Part shown: positions 50,646 through 61,200 of the stretch, piece by piece
Layout of the letters: each line of letters opens with the position of its first letter
Position numbering within the stretch: position 1 is the first letter of the stretch
Source of the DNA: PNAI01 sp035574295
GTDB lineage: Bacteria; Pseudomonadota; Alphaproteobacteria; Rhizobiales; Xanthobacteraceae
DNA length: 64,000 nucleotides
Reading direction: 5' to 3'
Assembly: GCA_035574295.1 (NCBI GenBank)
Contig: DATLYX010000049.1
Location: forward strand, 22,335 to 86,334
Made by a program: the position numbers and the translations under genes
The notes under the pieces: generated by a model
What the model was told of the DNA's origin: nothing
Database searches by the model: none
The model's input: the letters and a program-made list of their open reading frames with translations, nothing else

Positions 50646-52061
50646 ATGCGGGGTCTGGTGCAAGGGGCGCGTAGGGTCGGGGGAGGGGCGAGCCTCCTCC
50701 TGTGCGCCCTCAGCCTGTCTGACCCCGCCGGGGCCGACACGCTGCCCTGGGCACTGGCGCAAGCCTATCAGAACAATCCGCAAATCAACGCTCAGCGCGC
50801 GGCGGTCCGCGCCACCGACGAGAACGTGCCGCAGGCGCTGTCCGGCTATCGGCCTAGGATTTCGCTCAGCGGCAGCATCACCGAGCAGTATCTCGATCTA
50901 CGCAGCAGAACCACCAATCCGGCACAGCCAGTGGCGAGAACTCTCGATCAGCAGACGGTCAAGAGCTACGGCATCACTGCCACCCAGACGCTGTTCAACG
51001 GCTTCCAGACCGCCAATCGCACCCGCCAGGCGGAAAGCCTGGTCTCCGCTGCCCGCGAGACCTTGAGACTGACCGAGCACAATGTGCTGCTCTCGGCCGC
51101 CACCGCCTACATGAACCTGATCCGCGATGCGGCTATCCTCGAGCTGCAGCGCCGCAACGTCGAGGTGCTGACCGAGCAACTGCGCCAGACCCGCGACCGT
51201 TTCAACGTGGGCGAGGTGACACGCACCGACGTGGCCCAGGCTGAATCCCGGCTTGCCGGCGGCCGCGCCGCCATGCTGGCCGCCGAGTCAAACTACGTCA
51301 CCTCCCGCGCCGCCTATCGACAGATCGTCGGCGTAGAGCCGGGCAAGCTCGCGCCGGCCACACCTGCTGACCGTTTCTCGCCACGCACCTTGGCACAGGC
51401 CATAGCCGAGGCGCGCGCCAACCACCCCTCGGTCACGCTGGCCATGTTCAACGTCGATGCGGCGTTGCTGCAGGTGAAGATTGCGGAAGGCGCGCTCTAC
51501 CCCACGCTCTCCTTGCAGGCGAATGCCCAGCGCACCCATGGATCGACGTCGAGCCCGAACGTGGTGCAGAGCGGGGCTGCCTCGGTGAGCGGGCTGTTGA
51601 CGGTACCAATTTACCAAGGCGGTGCCGAATACTCGCTCATTCGCCAAGCCAAAGAAACTCTCACCCAGCGCCGGCTCGACCTCGACACCGCGCGCGAGCA
51701 AGCCCAGCAGAACGTCGTCCAGTCGTGGGGCCAGCTCGAAGCCGCCAAGTCGCAAATCCAGGCCACCGAGGCCCAGGTGGCGGCTGCCGAGATCGCCCTC
51801 AACGGCGTGCGCGAAGAGGCGCGCGTCGGGCAGCGCACCACCCTCGACGTGCTCAATGCCCAGCAGGAGCTGGTTTCCGCGCGCGTGGCACTGGTCACCG
51901 CGCAACGGGACCGGGTGGTGGCCTCCTATGCGCTTCTGGCCGCCGTGGGCCGACTCTCCGTTCCGGTGCTGGGGCTCAAAATCCCCGATTACGATCCGCG
52001 CCTGCACTACCACCAGGTGCGCGACGCCTGGATCGGCGTCCGCACCCCCGACGGCAAATGA
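50646..52061 (+). CDS. tolC: TolC-family outer-membrane channel protein
   Basis: 471 residues. An N-terminal signal peptide (ends about PAGA) is followed by TLPWALAQAYQNNPQINAQR, the first OEP repeat. The second repeat begins at TLAQAIAEARANHPSVTLAM. GITATQTLFNGFQTANRTRQ and VSGLLTVPIYQGGAEYSLIR are the paired membrane-barrel strands. Long coiled-coil helices (Gln/Ala-rich) form the periplasmic tunnel. ATG 50646 gives a sensible signal peptide; a frame from 50622 is also open. It is the outer-membrane exit for type I secretion and RND pumps. It could serve the giant RTX adhesin encoded 6 kb downstream, but no ABC/HlyD partner is in view. Confidence 0.93.
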   Translation: MRGLVQGARRVGGGASLLLCALSLSDPAGADTLPWALAQAYQNNPQINAQRAAVRATDENVPQALSGYRPRISLSGSITEQYLDLRSRTTNPAQPVARTLDQQTVKSYGITATQTLFNGFQTANRTRQAESLVSAARETLRLTEHNVLLSAATAYMNLIRDAAILELQRRNVEVLTEQLRQTRDRFNVGEVTRTDVAQAESRLAGGRAAMLAAESNYVTSRAAYRQIVGVEPGKLAPATPADRFSPRTLAQAIAEARANHPSVTLAMFNVDAALLQVKIAEGALYPTLSLQANAQRTHGSTSSPNVVQSGAASVSGLLTVPIYQGGAEYSLIRQAKETLTQRRLDLDTAREQAQQNVVQSWGQLEAAKSQIQATEAQVAAAEIALNGVREEARVGQRTTLDVLNAQQELVSARVALVTAQRDRVVASYALLAAVGRLSVPVLGLKIPDYDPRLHYHQVRDAWIGVRTPDGK

Positions 52062-52335
52062 GGCCCGCGACAGGCGCGCAGGCCCCTATCCACAGTTTCT
52101 ACTTTCCACACGCGATTTTGTCGCCTAACCCCTAGCGTGCCATAGTGGAATCGCAGCTCGATTCGTAAAGTCCTCCGCGACCGCGTGCGTCTGCGTGCAA
52201 CGTTCGACCGCCGGTCGCAAAAACCGTTGGCGTAAACTGTCCCTGCGTGCGGCTGCGCGCATTTGGGCCTCGCGCTCTTGGGCCGCGTGCGCCCGCAACT
52301 CCGCGCCGTCGGCGCAACGCTTTCGAGGATGGGCA

Positions 52336-53007
52336 ATGACTCAACCGGCGAAGTCGCAAGAACCATCGATGGAAGAGATCCTCGCTTCGATCCGTCGCAT
52401 CATCGCCGACGACGACGCGAAGGCTCCGGCAGCCGCACCAACCCCGCCCCGTCAAGCCGCGCCGCCGCCTCCCGCACCGCCTCCTGCCGCGCCGCAACCT
52501 GCTCCGAACCCGCCGCGCGCCGAGCCCGCGCCGCTCCCCAAGCAAGCGGGGCTCAAGCAGGACGAGATCGATCTTGTGATGAAGGCGGAGACGATCAAGC
52601 CGGCACCCCCGCCCGAAGCGCCGGCCGAAGTCGTCAACCTCACCGAATCCATGATCGCGCCCATGCCGCAAACCGGCGCGGCCGCGGCTGCCAAGTTTCA
52701 AACCATCGATGCGGAGCCGGATGTGGTGTTCAAGGAGCCCGAGCCGCCGCCTGCGGCACGTCGCTATCCGGAACCACCCCAGCAGACTTCGGAGCCGCTG
52801 ATATCCGGCGCCGCGAGCGCCGCGATCAATTCCGCATTCAACACGCTCGCCCACACCGTTCTGGTGCAGAACGCCCGCACCCTTGAGGATTTGGTGCGCG
52901 AGATGCTGCGCCCCATGCTCAAGACCTGGCTCGACGACAACCTGCCGGGCATCGTCGAGCGCCTGGTCCGCGCGGAAATCGAGCGTGTTTCGCGCGGTCG
53001 CTCCTGA
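52336..53007 (+). CDS. popZ: Polar organising protein PopZ (DUF2497)
   Basis: 223 residues with the three-part PopZ layout. The N-terminal helix is EPSMEEILASIRRIIADDD (9-27). A long Pro/Ala-rich acidic linker follows (about 28-150). The C-terminal helical oligomerisation region (about 165-220) includes NARTLEDLVREMLRPMLKTW, then LDDNLPGIVERLVRAEIERV. It forms polar microdomains that recruit cell-cycle and chromosome-partition proteins. The start at 52336 follows GAGGATGGG; a frame open to 52195 is GC-rich shadow. The gene lies between tolC and valS, a common order in Hyphomicrobiales. Confidence 0.94.
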   Translation: MTQPAKSQEPSMEEILASIRRIIADDDAKAPAAAPTPPRQAAPPPPAPPPAAPQPAPNPPRAEPAPLPKQAGLKQDEIDLVMKAETIKPAPPPEAPAEVVNLTESMIAPMPQTGAAAAAKFQTIDAEPDVVFKEPEPPPAARRYPEPPQQTSEPLISGAASAAINSAFNTLAHTVLVQNARTLEDLVREMLRPMLKTWLDDNLPGIVERLVRAEIERVSRGRS

Positions 53008-53144
53008 GCCCATCCTGGTGAAGATTTCGCAGCGCGCGCCTCGGCCAGGGGCAACCCCTCACTCGACGCATAGCGCGGCATTGCTCGGCCGTTGACAGGT
53101 TTGCGCCTGCGCGGCTTTGTACGGGCCGCCTAAGACGCGAACCG

Positions 53145-55871
53145 ATGATCGACAGGACCTATCAGCCCTCCGCGGTCGAGGGCCGCATCTATGCCGTCTG
53201 GGAGGCGGCCGGTGCCTTCCGCGCCGGCCGGCCGGAACGCGCGCGCGCCAAGCCCTATTGCATCGTGATCCCGCCGCCGAACGTCACCGGCTCGCTGCAC
53301 ATGGGTCATGCGCTCAACAACACGTTGCAGGACGTGCTCTGCCGTTTCGAGCGCATGCGCGGCCGCGACGTGCTCTGGCAGCCTGGCACCGACCATGCCG
53401 GCATCGCCACCCAGATGGTGGTCGAGCGGCAGCTTATGGAGCGCCAGGAGCCGGGCCGCCGCCAGCTCGGGCGGACAAAATTTCTGGAGAAGGTCTGGGC
53501 GTGGAAAGCCGAATCCGGTGGCACCATCATCAACCAGCTCAAGCGGCTCGGCTGCTCCTGCGACTGGTCACGCGAGCGCTTCACCATGGACGAGGGCCTT
53601 TCGCGCGCGGTGATCAAGGTGTTTGTCGATCTCTATGACGCCGGCCTGATCTACAAGGACAAGCGCCTGGTGAACTGGGATCCGCAGTTGCTCACCGCCA
53701 TCTCCGACCTCGAGGTGCAGCAGGTCGAGATGAAGGGCACGCTTTGGCATATCCGCTATCCGCTGGAAGGTAAATCGTTCGATCCGAACGACCCATCCAC
53801 CTTCATCACCGTGGCCACCACGCGCCCGGAAACCATGCTCGGCGACGTGGCAGTCGCGGTGCATCCGGAGGATGATCGCTACAAGCATCTGGTCGGCCAG
53901 CACGCGGTGCTTCCGCTCGTTGGCCGCCGTCTCCCGATCATCGCCGACGAATATTCCGACCCCGAAAAAGGCACCGGCGCGGTAAAGATCACGCCCGCGC
54001 ACGACTTCAACGATTTCGAGGTGGGCAAGCGCCACGGCCTGCCGCAGATCAATATCCTCAGCATCGAGGCTGCCCTGGCGTTGCAAGGCAACGCCGCTTT
54101 CCTTTCCGGCGTTTCCACTTCGGCTGAGCTTGAGGAGACTCTAAAGCTGCACGGTGTGGATCGCTTCCGGGCGCGAAAAATCATCGTCGAGCGGCTGGAG
54201 GGAGCAGGGTTCCTCGCCAAGACCGAACAGATCACTCACACGGTGCCGCACGGCGATCGCTCGGGTCAGGTGATCGAGCCCTATCTGACCGACCAATGGT
54301 ATGTGGACGCCAAAAAACTTGCACAGGCCGCAATCCTTGCCGTGCGCGAGGGTCGCACGTCGTTCGTGCCCAAGAACTGGGAGAAGACCTATTTCGACTG
54401 GATGGAAAACATCCAACCCTGGTGCATTTCGCGCCAGCTCTGGTGGGGGCATCAAATCCCGGCGTGGTACGGCCCCGACGGCAAGCTATTTGTGGCGCTG
54501 ACGGAAGGCGAAGCGCTGGCGGCTGCCAAATTGCACTATGGAAAGGACGTGGCGCTCACCCGCGACGAGGACGTGCTCGACACGTGGTTCTCCTCCGCGC
54601 TGTGGCCGTTCTCCACCCTTGGCTGGCCGGACCAGACGCCGGAGCTCAAGCGCTACTATCCGACTGACGTACTGGTCACCGGCTTCGACATCATCTTCTT
54701 CTGGGTCGCGCGCATGATGATGATGGGGCTGTACTTCATGCAGGAGGTGCCGTTCCACACCGTCTATATCCACGCGCTGGTGCGCGACGAGCGCGGCGCC
54801 AAAATGTCGAAATCCAAGGGCAACGTCATCGACCCGCTGGCGATCATCGACCAATACGGCGCCGACGCGCTGCGGTTCACGCTGATTTCCATGGCCGCGC
54901 AGGGCCGCGACATAAAACTGTCCACCCAGCGCGTCGAGTCTTCGCGCAATTTTGCGACAAAGCTTTGGAACGCGGCACGCTTTGCGGAGATGAACGGTTG
55001 CGCACAGATTCCCGGCTTCGATCCGCGCAGCGCCACAGAAACGCTGAACCGCTGGATCGCCCACGAGACTGCCAAGGCCGCCGCCGAGGTCACCGCAGCG
55101 CTTGAGGCCTACAAGTTCAACGAGGCCGCGGCCGCGCTCTACCGCTTCGTCTGGAACGTTTTTTGCGACTGGTATCTGGAGCTGTCAAAACCCTTGCTCA
55201 CCGGCCCGGACGGCGCAGCCAAAAACGAGACCCGCGCGATGACCGCCTGGGCCCTGGACGAAATCCTCAAATTGCTGCACCCGCTCATGCCGTTTATCAC
55301 CGAGGAGCTGTGGGCGGTGACCGCGAAGGATGTGCCGCGCAAGGCGCTGCTCGCCCTCACCGAATGGCCGGATCTCGCCGGCTTCGAGAACGAGGCGGCC
55401 GAGGCGGAGATCGGCTGGCTGATCGACCTTGTCACCGCCATCCGGTCCGTGCGCGCTGAGATGAACATTCCGCCCGCCGCGCAAATCCCCGTCGTGCTCG
55501 CCGACGCCTCGGCCGCGACGCGCGCACGCGCCGGCCGCTGGGCGGATTTCGCGAGGCGGCTCGCGCGGCTGTCGGACATTTCGTTCGGTCCCGTGCCGCA
55601 GGGCGCGGTGCAGCTGCTCGTGCGCGGCGAGATTGTCGCGCTGCCGCTCAAGGGCGTGGTCGATCTTGCCGCCGAGCGCGCGCGGCTGGAAAAGGAGATG
55701 CAAAAAATCGCCTCCGACATTGCCCGCATCGACGCCAAGCTGGGCAATGCGGATTTTCTGGCCCGCGCGCCGGAGGAAGTGGTGGACGGCGAGCGCGAAA
55801 AGCGCGAACAGGCGGAGCAGCGCCGGGCGAAAATCCGCGAGGCCCTCGAACGCCTCAAGGGTGCGGCATGA
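53145..55871 (+). CDS. valS: Valyl-tRNA synthetase
   Basis: 908 residues. The class I motifs are PPPNVTGSLHMGHALN (HIGH region, about 43-58) and KMSKSKGN at 553-560. The CP1 editing domain lies between (about 190-340) with TTRPETMLGDVAVAVHP and GTGAVKITPAHD. Val-type GFDIIFFWVARMMMM precedes the KMSKS. The anticodon-binding domain and the C-terminal coiled coil (ERARLEKEMQKIASDIARID) complete it. Slightly shorter than E. coli ValRS, as usual for alphaproteobacteria. The stop overlaps the next start by 4 bp. Confidence 0.97.
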   Translation: MIDRTYQPSAVEGRIYAVWEAAGAFRAGRPERARAKPYCIVIPPPNVTGSLHMGHALNNTLQDVLCRFERMRGRDVLWQPGTDHAGIATQMVVERQLMERQEPGRRQLGRTKFLEKVWAWKAESGGTIINQLKRLGCSCDWSRERFTMDEGLSRAVIKVFVDLYDAGLIYKDKRLVNWDPQLLTAISDLEVQQVEMKGTLWHIRYPLEGKSFDPNDPSTFITVATTRPETMLGDVAVAVHPEDDRYKHLVGQHAVLPLVGRRLPIIADEYSDPEKGTGAVKITPAHDFNDFEVGKRHGLPQINILSIEAALALQGNAAFLSGVSTSAELEETLKLHGVDRFRARKIIVERLEGAGFLAKTEQITHTVPHGDRSGQVIEPYLTDQWYVDAKKLAQAAILAVREGRTSFVPKNWEKTYFDWMENIQPWCISRQLWWGHQIPAWYGPDGKLFVALTEGEALAAAKLHYGKDVALTRDEDVLDTWFSSALWPFSTLGWPDQTPELKRYYPTDVLVTGFDIIFFWVARMMMMGLYFMQEVPFHTVYIHALVRDERGAKMSKSKGNVIDPLAIIDQYGADALRFTLISMAAQGRDIKLSTQRVESSRNFATKLWNAARFAEMNGCAQIPGFDPRSATETLNRWIAHETAKAAAEVTAALEAYKFNEAAAALYRFVWNVFCDWYLELSKPLLTGPDGAAKNETRAMTAWALDEILKLLHPLMPFITEELWAVTAKDVPRKALLALTEWPDLAGFENEAAEAEIGWLIDLVTAIRSVRAEMNIPPAAQIPVVLADASAATRARAGRWADFARRLARLSDISFGPVPQGAVQLLVRGEIVALPLKGVVDLAAERARLEKEMQKIASDIARIDAKLGNADFLARAPEEVVDGEREKREQAEQRRAKIREALERLKGAA

Positions 55872-56590
55872 ACATTTTTCTGGCCGGCGCTTCGGGTCTA
55901 GTGGGCCGCCGGCTCGTGCCGCTCTTGCGCGATGCCGGCCACAACGTCACCGGCACCACCCGCTCGCCGGATAGGGCTGCCGCCATCGAGACGCTCGGCG
56001 CCAAGGCCGTTGTGGTCGATGTCTATGACGCGCGCGCCCTGCTCAAGGCCATGCATGCCGCAGCGCCCGATGTGGTGATCCATCAGCTCACCGATTTGCC
56101 GGACACCGTCGATCCGCAGACCTATCCGGCCGCGCTCGCGCGCAACACCCGCATTCGTATCGAGGGCACTCGCAATCTCGTCGCCGCCGCGGAAATGAGT
56201 GGGGCAAGGCGCATGGTGGCGCAGAGCGTCGCCTTCGCTTACGCGCCCGGCAACGGACCGCACACCGAAGAATCGCCGCTCGATACCGGAGCCGAAGGCG
56301 TGCGCCGCAGCCTGGTCGAAGGCATCGTCGCACTCGAACAGTCCGTGACCGGCTCGCCGGCCTTCGACGGCGTCGTGCTGCGCTACGCTTATTTTTACGG
56401 GCCGGGCACTTGGCACATGCGGCCGGAGCGCCGGCCCGCGCTTCACATCGACGCTGCCGCCCACGCCGCATTCCTGGCCGTCGCCCGCGGCGCGCCGGGC
56501 ATCTACAACATTGCCGAAGCCGGCGAGCAGGTTTCCATCGACAAGGCGGTTCGCGAACTGGGATTCGATCCACAATTCCGCCTTGCATAG
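55868..56590 (+). CDS. NAD(P)-binding SDR/epimerase-like protein
   Basis: 240 residues. The N-terminal Rossmann motif is MNIFLAGASGLVGRRLVPLL (GxxGxxG). ALARNTRIRIEGTRNLVAAA is the extended-SDR helix region. The catalytic Tyr-xxx-Lys expected after VAFAYAPGNG is not present: the helix reads RRSLVEGIVALEQS. It is also some 60-80 residues shorter than typical epimerases. It may bind a dinucleotide without classical reductase activity. It is translationally coupled to valS through an ATGA overlap. Confidence 0.8.
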   Translation: MNIFLAGASGLVGRRLVPLLRDAGHNVTGTTRSPDRAAAIETLGAKAVVVDVYDARALLKAMHAAAPDVVIHQLTDLPDTVDPQTYPAALARNTRIRIEGTRNLVAAAEMSGARRMVAQSVAFAYAPGNGPHTEESPLDTGAEGVRRSLVEGIVALEQSVTGSPAFDGVVLRYAYFYGPGTWHMRPERRPALHIDAAAHAAFLAVARGAPGIYNIAEAGEQVSIDKAVRELGFDPQFRLA

Positions 56591-56642
56591 AAACGTGCGG
56601 GGCGCCTGCCATCAAGTCCGAGAACCTGGCTATAATGCACCC

Positions 56643-57620
56643 ATGCGCGAGCCCAAGAATCTTCAGTCCGTCATCGATCTCAACAACCGGCCCGGCGGTC
56701 CGAACCTGATTGTTACCGCCAAGACCGCGCACAAGGTGCATTTCCTCGACGCAGCCACTTTCACTCTCGCGGCCACCCTCGACATGCCGGGCTCCACCCA
56801 CGAACTTGCGTTCTCCGCGGACGGCCGCACCGCCTACGGTTCGATCTACGGCGACGGCATTTTCGGCAAGAACGTCAACCCGGACCGCCGCATTGCCGTG
56901 ATCGACCTGCCGTCGCGATCGCTGCGCGACACCATCGATCTCGGCGGCACCGCCGCGCCCCACGGCTTGATGATGGACGCCGACGGGCTTTTATGGTGCA
57001 CCGGCGAGCTTGCGGGCGCGGTGTTCGCGATCGAGCCGCGCAGCAAGAAGATCGAGCCCATCGCGGTCGGCACCGCGCACTGGCTTGCCGTCAGCCATCG
57101 TCACGACAAGGTGTTTGCGTCCGTCAAACGCGACGAGCTTGCGGTGATCGACCGTGCGCGCCGCGTGGTGGTGGATCGCATCCGGTTGCCGCAGGTGGTG
57201 GAAGGCATCGCGGTGACGCCGGACGGCAGCACCGTCTTTGCCGCGGCGCAGACCGCGGCCGAACTCTATGTCATCGATGCCGCAACGCATGCATTGCGCC
57301 GGACGGTCGCCATCGACGGCGCCAACGGTGCGGTGCGGCAGATGCGGCGGGTGCGCGTGTCGCCTGACGGCACATGGGTCGTAGTGTCCTCGAACGTTGA
57401 CAATCACGTCGCGATTTTTGCCGGCGACACGCTCGAACAGCGCGCGGCTTTTGCCAGCCGCAAGGCGCCCATGGGTTTTGGTTTTGCCGCCGACAGTGCG
57501 CACGCCTACATTTGCTGCCATGACGACGCCGTGGTGTGCGAATTCGAACTTGCCAGCGGCCGTCTCACGCGCAGCTTTGCCACCGCCTCAGGCTGCGAGT
57601 TCATCGTCGCCTATCGCTGA
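56643..57620 (+). CDS. YncE-like beta-propeller protein
   Basis: 325 residues composed of about seven blade repeats of the YncE/cytochrome d1/lactonase-like propeller. Typical blade cores are AFSADGRTAYGSIY, GIAVTPDGSTVFAAAQTA, VRVSPDGTWVVVSSNVDN and YVIDAATHALRRTVAI. No signal peptide is seen at the chosen start, so it is probably cytoplasmic. ATG 56643 follows a short gap after the SDR gene; a frame reaching 56511 is unsupported. The biochemical role is unknown; quinone- or metabolite-sensing and lactonase activities occur in related folds. Confidence 0.83.
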   Translation: MREPKNLQSVIDLNNRPGGPNLIVTAKTAHKVHFLDAATFTLAATLDMPGSTHELAFSADGRTAYGSIYGDGIFGKNVNPDRRIAVIDLPSRSLRDTIDLGGTAAPHGLMMDADGLLWCTGELAGAVFAIEPRSKKIEPIAVGTAHWLAVSHRHDKVFASVKRDELAVIDRARRVVVDRIRLPQVVEGIAVTPDGSTVFAAAQTAAELYVIDAATHALRRTVAIDGANGAVRQMRRVRVSPDGTWVVVSSNVDNHVAIFAGDTLEQRAAFASRKAPMGFGFAADSAHAYICCHDDAVVCEFELASGRLTRSFATASGCEFIVAYR

Positions 57621-57681
57621 AAGATCGTGCTGACGCGCGCACGCCAAAACGCTGCGCGCGGTGCGGCCTCGCGCAAGTCTT

Positions 57682-57721
57682 GAAAGGTAGGAGGCTGCAC
57701 AAGATTCGCACTTCTCCTTTC
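57682..57721 (+). promoter_or_regulatory. Hairpin abutting the start codon of the AT-rich small ORF
   Basis: GAAAGG (57682-57687) pairs with CCTTTC (57716-57721). After a bulged T, AGGAG (57689-57693) pairs with CTTCT (57711-57715), with one G-T pair. The loop is 17 bases. The stem buries a perfect Shine-Dalgarno-like AGGAGG, and its 3' arm ends exactly at the ATG of the next ORF. It may be a translational control hairpin, or a terminator for the upstream propeller gene (no T-run follows). Confidence 0.5.
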
Positions 57722-57982
57722 ATGTCACAATTGAATGACGGCAAATTCTCCACAGGTGTTAATATTTCAAAGTTGAACATAGAAAATTTTGTAGAGGTCA
57801 TAGCAACAGCGCAGTTGTTAAAGTTTATTAACTCAAGACCGGCGCCACGTTCACCACAACTATTTGATTACGTTAACAATATCTTGCGAAAAAAATTACC
57901 GTTTATTGACCTTGTAAAATTGCACGTTGATGATCCCGCGTTGAATTCGACCAAAAATCGAATTGCGGAAATAACAGACTGA
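57722..57982 (+). CDS. AT-rich small ORF, unknown protein of 86 residues
   Basis: The ORF begins MSQLNDGKFSTGVNI and continues NIENFVEVIATAQLLKFINS, then LFDYVNNILRKKLPFIDLVK, ending NRIAEITD. Its base composition (about 40% G+C by eye) differs strongly from the >60% flanks, and its amino acids are rich in Ile, Asn, Lys and Phe. The protein looks globular with two or three helices. No family was recognised. The ATG at 57722 has no normally spaced Shine-Dalgarno; an AGGAGG lies 28 bases upstream inside a hairpin. It lies between the propeller gene and the giant adhesin. It may be a transferred small gene, a regulator of the adhesin, or non-coding AT-rich DNA. Confidence 0.45.
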   Translation: MSQLNDGKFSTGVNISKLNIENFVEVIATAQLLKFINSRPAPRSPQLFDYVNNILRKKLPFIDLVKLHVDDPALNSTKNRIAEITD

Positions 57983-58265
57983 AAAACGGCTTGTGCGGCG
58001 CGCCGTCTACAGTAGAGGTGGTCAGCGATACTTAAAAAATCGTTGACGCGGGGTGGCTGATCAATGATGCCGCGAAGGCGCGCGGGGGGACGCTTCGGTC
58101 GTCCGTCATCTGACGGGGGCGCCGCTTTCGGCGCTCCGCCTGCGCTCACTCTCTCATCGGCAACTTCAACGACAACGAATATTGCGCTCGCCCGGCTCGC
58201 GCGCCGGCGCGCACGCGCATTCATGCAGGGGGCAATCATCAACAGACGGGACGGGGAACGCACTC
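57983..58265. promoter_or_regulatory. Upstream region of the giant adhesin gene
   Basis: 283 bp. The first ~60 bp are AT-rich (TACTTAAAAAATCG near 58030), suitable for a promoter. The rest is GC-rich with low-complexity frames on both strands that do not look coding. GACGGGGAACG lies just before ATG 58266. Confidence 0.4.
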
Positions 58266-61200
58266 ATGCCCTCGAGTAGCCGGGCGTACGGAAAATCACC
58301 TCAACACAATCTGGTCGACGCGAGCGGAGCCGGCAGCAGCGGGCCGGCGCCCGCGCACGTGCCTGAAAAATTCCATCCCGCCGCTTTCCGCACCCGATCC
58401 GTCGCAGCATCAGATGTCGCAGCGTCACGTCAGGAGCCTGCCATGACCGAGCACCGCACCACCCGCGAGCTGGCTTTCATCGACCGCAATGTCGATCACC
58501 TCGCCGCGCTGCTGCGGCACATGCGCCCCGAAGTGGAGGCCATCGTGCTCGATCCGCAACAGCCGGCGCTCGTGCAGATGGCCGCGGCGCTGAAAAGCAG
58601 GGCAGGGGGCTCAGAACGACTCGATGCCGTCCACGTCATCGCCCACGGCAAGCCGGGCGAGGTGCGTTTTGCCTCCGGCGCGCTGACCCGCGAAAATCTC
58701 CCCGCGCAGGCAGATGACCTTGCTGCGATCGGTGCCGCGATCGGCGAGGGTGGCCTCAACCTGTGGACCTGCGACACCGCGCACGGCGCCGACGGCGCAT
58801 CCTTCATCGCCGCGCTCGCCCAATTCACCAACGCGAAGATCGCCGCCTCTACTGGCCGCGTCGGCGCAAGCGCCAAGGGCGGCACGTGGCAGCTCGATGC
58901 AAGAAACGAAAGAGCGGCGGAGTGCGTCCGCCCGCTGGCGCCGCTCACCGCGGCGGGCATGGAAACCTACGAGGGTGTGATGGCTGATTTCAACACAACG
59001 ACGGGAACCGATTCATTGATCGGCGGCAGCGATGCCGACAGCTTCAACGTCGAAACCAACGAGCTCCAGGCCGACGATACCCTCGACGGCGGCGACGGTA
59101 CCGATACGATCTTCCTCATCACCAACATCCCCGGCACGGTTGCGAATTTTTCCATTGCCACGGTGCAGAACATCGAGTCCCTGGTCGGCGGGAGCGGCAA
59201 CGACAGCGTCACTTTCGGCATCACCCAGCTCGCCCAGTTCACCGCCGGCATCAACCTCGCCGGCGGCACAGCCGACACGCTGAACATCACCGGCACCAGC
59301 GGCACCTACGCGCCCGCGACCGACGCCGCGCTGCAAGGCGTCGAGATCATTTCCGCCGCTGCCACGACGGGCGGCGTGACGCTCAATTTCGGCAACCAGA
59401 GCGAAAATCTCGCCATCACCGGCGGCTCCGGCAACGACATCATCACCGGCGGCAGCGGCACCGACACCATCACCGGCGGCGCCGGCAGCGACACCCTTCT
59501 CGGTGGCGGCGGCAACGACACCTTCAATCTCGCCAATGGCGATTTCGGCCCCGGAGAAACCATCAACGGTGGCGCCGGCAACGACGTCATCGTTTTCACC
59601 AACCCGACCACGGTGGATTTCACCACCGGCTTCATCGACGGCGTGGAGTCGCTCGTCGGCAGCAGCGGCGACGACGTGGTGACGGCGACTGGCGGGCAGA
59701 TCAATCCGGATCTCAATCGTTTCATCTCATTCGATCTCGGCGCCGGCATCGACACCCTGCGGCTCACGACGACGTCGACCGGAATCAACAACAACCAAGG
59801 CGCCGGGCTTATCGGCGTTGAAATTGTTTCAGGCGAACTTGCCTCCGGAGGCATCACGATCGATGTGAGCGCGTCGTCGGTGGCAACCCTCATCGGTGGC
59901 TCCGGCAATGACGTCTTGAGCGCCGGTAGCGGCAACAACATTATTCTGGGCGGTACCGGCAGCGACATCATTTCCGCCGGCGGCGGCAACGACACCATCA
60001 CCGGCGGCGCGGGCAACGACATCCTCGACGGCGGCGCGGCTACCGACACCGCGGTGCTGAGCGGCAATCGCTCGGCCTACACCGTGTCGAGCAGCGGCGG
60101 CGCGATCACGCTCACCGGCCCGGACGGCACCGACGTCTACACCAACGTGGAATTCTTCCAGTTCGACGACGGCACCGTCTCTGCCAACGACCTGCTGCCG
60201 CCGACCCCGGGGAACGAGACGATCCTGGTCAATAACGATCCGGTCGCAATTCCGGAATGGGTGTTCCTCCTCAACGATGCCGGCGCGGTCGACATCCAGG
60301 ATGGACCGCTCGGTCCGCAGACCGGCGGCACCGCCACCCATACGGATGGCGGCGCCGGCACCGGCAGCATTACTTTTGATTTCTCCGGCACGACTGTAAG
60401 CGGAACCGTGACATATACGGTCGTCAATGCGAGCGGCACCGCTCAAGCCACCGCAACGATCACCCGGCCGAGCGCAACGGCAAACGCCAACATCAGCGGA
60501 ACGACGGGCGCCGATTTGATTTTCGGCGGTCCCGGCAACGATTCGCTCCTCGGCGGCGCCGGCAACGACCTTTATGCCTTCGGATTGGCGGACGGAAGTG
60601 ACGTCATTTCCGAAACCGGCGGCACGGATACGATTTACATTGGCGCTCGCGGCGCGGAACTGATTTCGCTTAACTTTCTGGACGACGACAGCAGTTCGGG
60701 TGACGGCAGCGGCGTTATCACGGTCAATTCTACGACCATAACTGTAACGAATCATTTCAGCTCATCTGCAGCCGGAGTCGAGTTTATCAATTTCGACGGT
60801 GCATCTTACGGTGGCTACAGCCTGGGCTCCGGTAACTACACCTACAGCCGATCGGACTTGAGCGGGGATGATCGCAACGCGTCCGCTGGCGTCAATACCG
60901 TCCTTTCAGGCGCCACAGATAACGAAACGCTCGGCGGCAATACCGGTAACGACTTATTGTTTGGTGATGCAGGCAACGACACACTCAACGGCGGTGCCGG
61001 CAATGACCTGCTCGTCGGCGGCACCGGCAACGATCAGCTTCGTGGCGGCGCCGGCGACGACACCTACGGCTTCAACTTCGGCGCCGGCACCGACACCGTC
61101 AACGAGAACGGCGATTCCGGCTCAACGGGCAGTGGCAACGACACCATCGCCATCAACAGCCAGGGTGCGACCCTCACCGGCCTGAATTTCAGCGACAGCA

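Noticed and set aside
57868..58263. 131-codon minus-strand frame upstream of the adhesin
   Set aside because: Its 5' half is GC-rich low complexity and the 3' half is the antisense of the AT-rich ORF; no start signal or motif.
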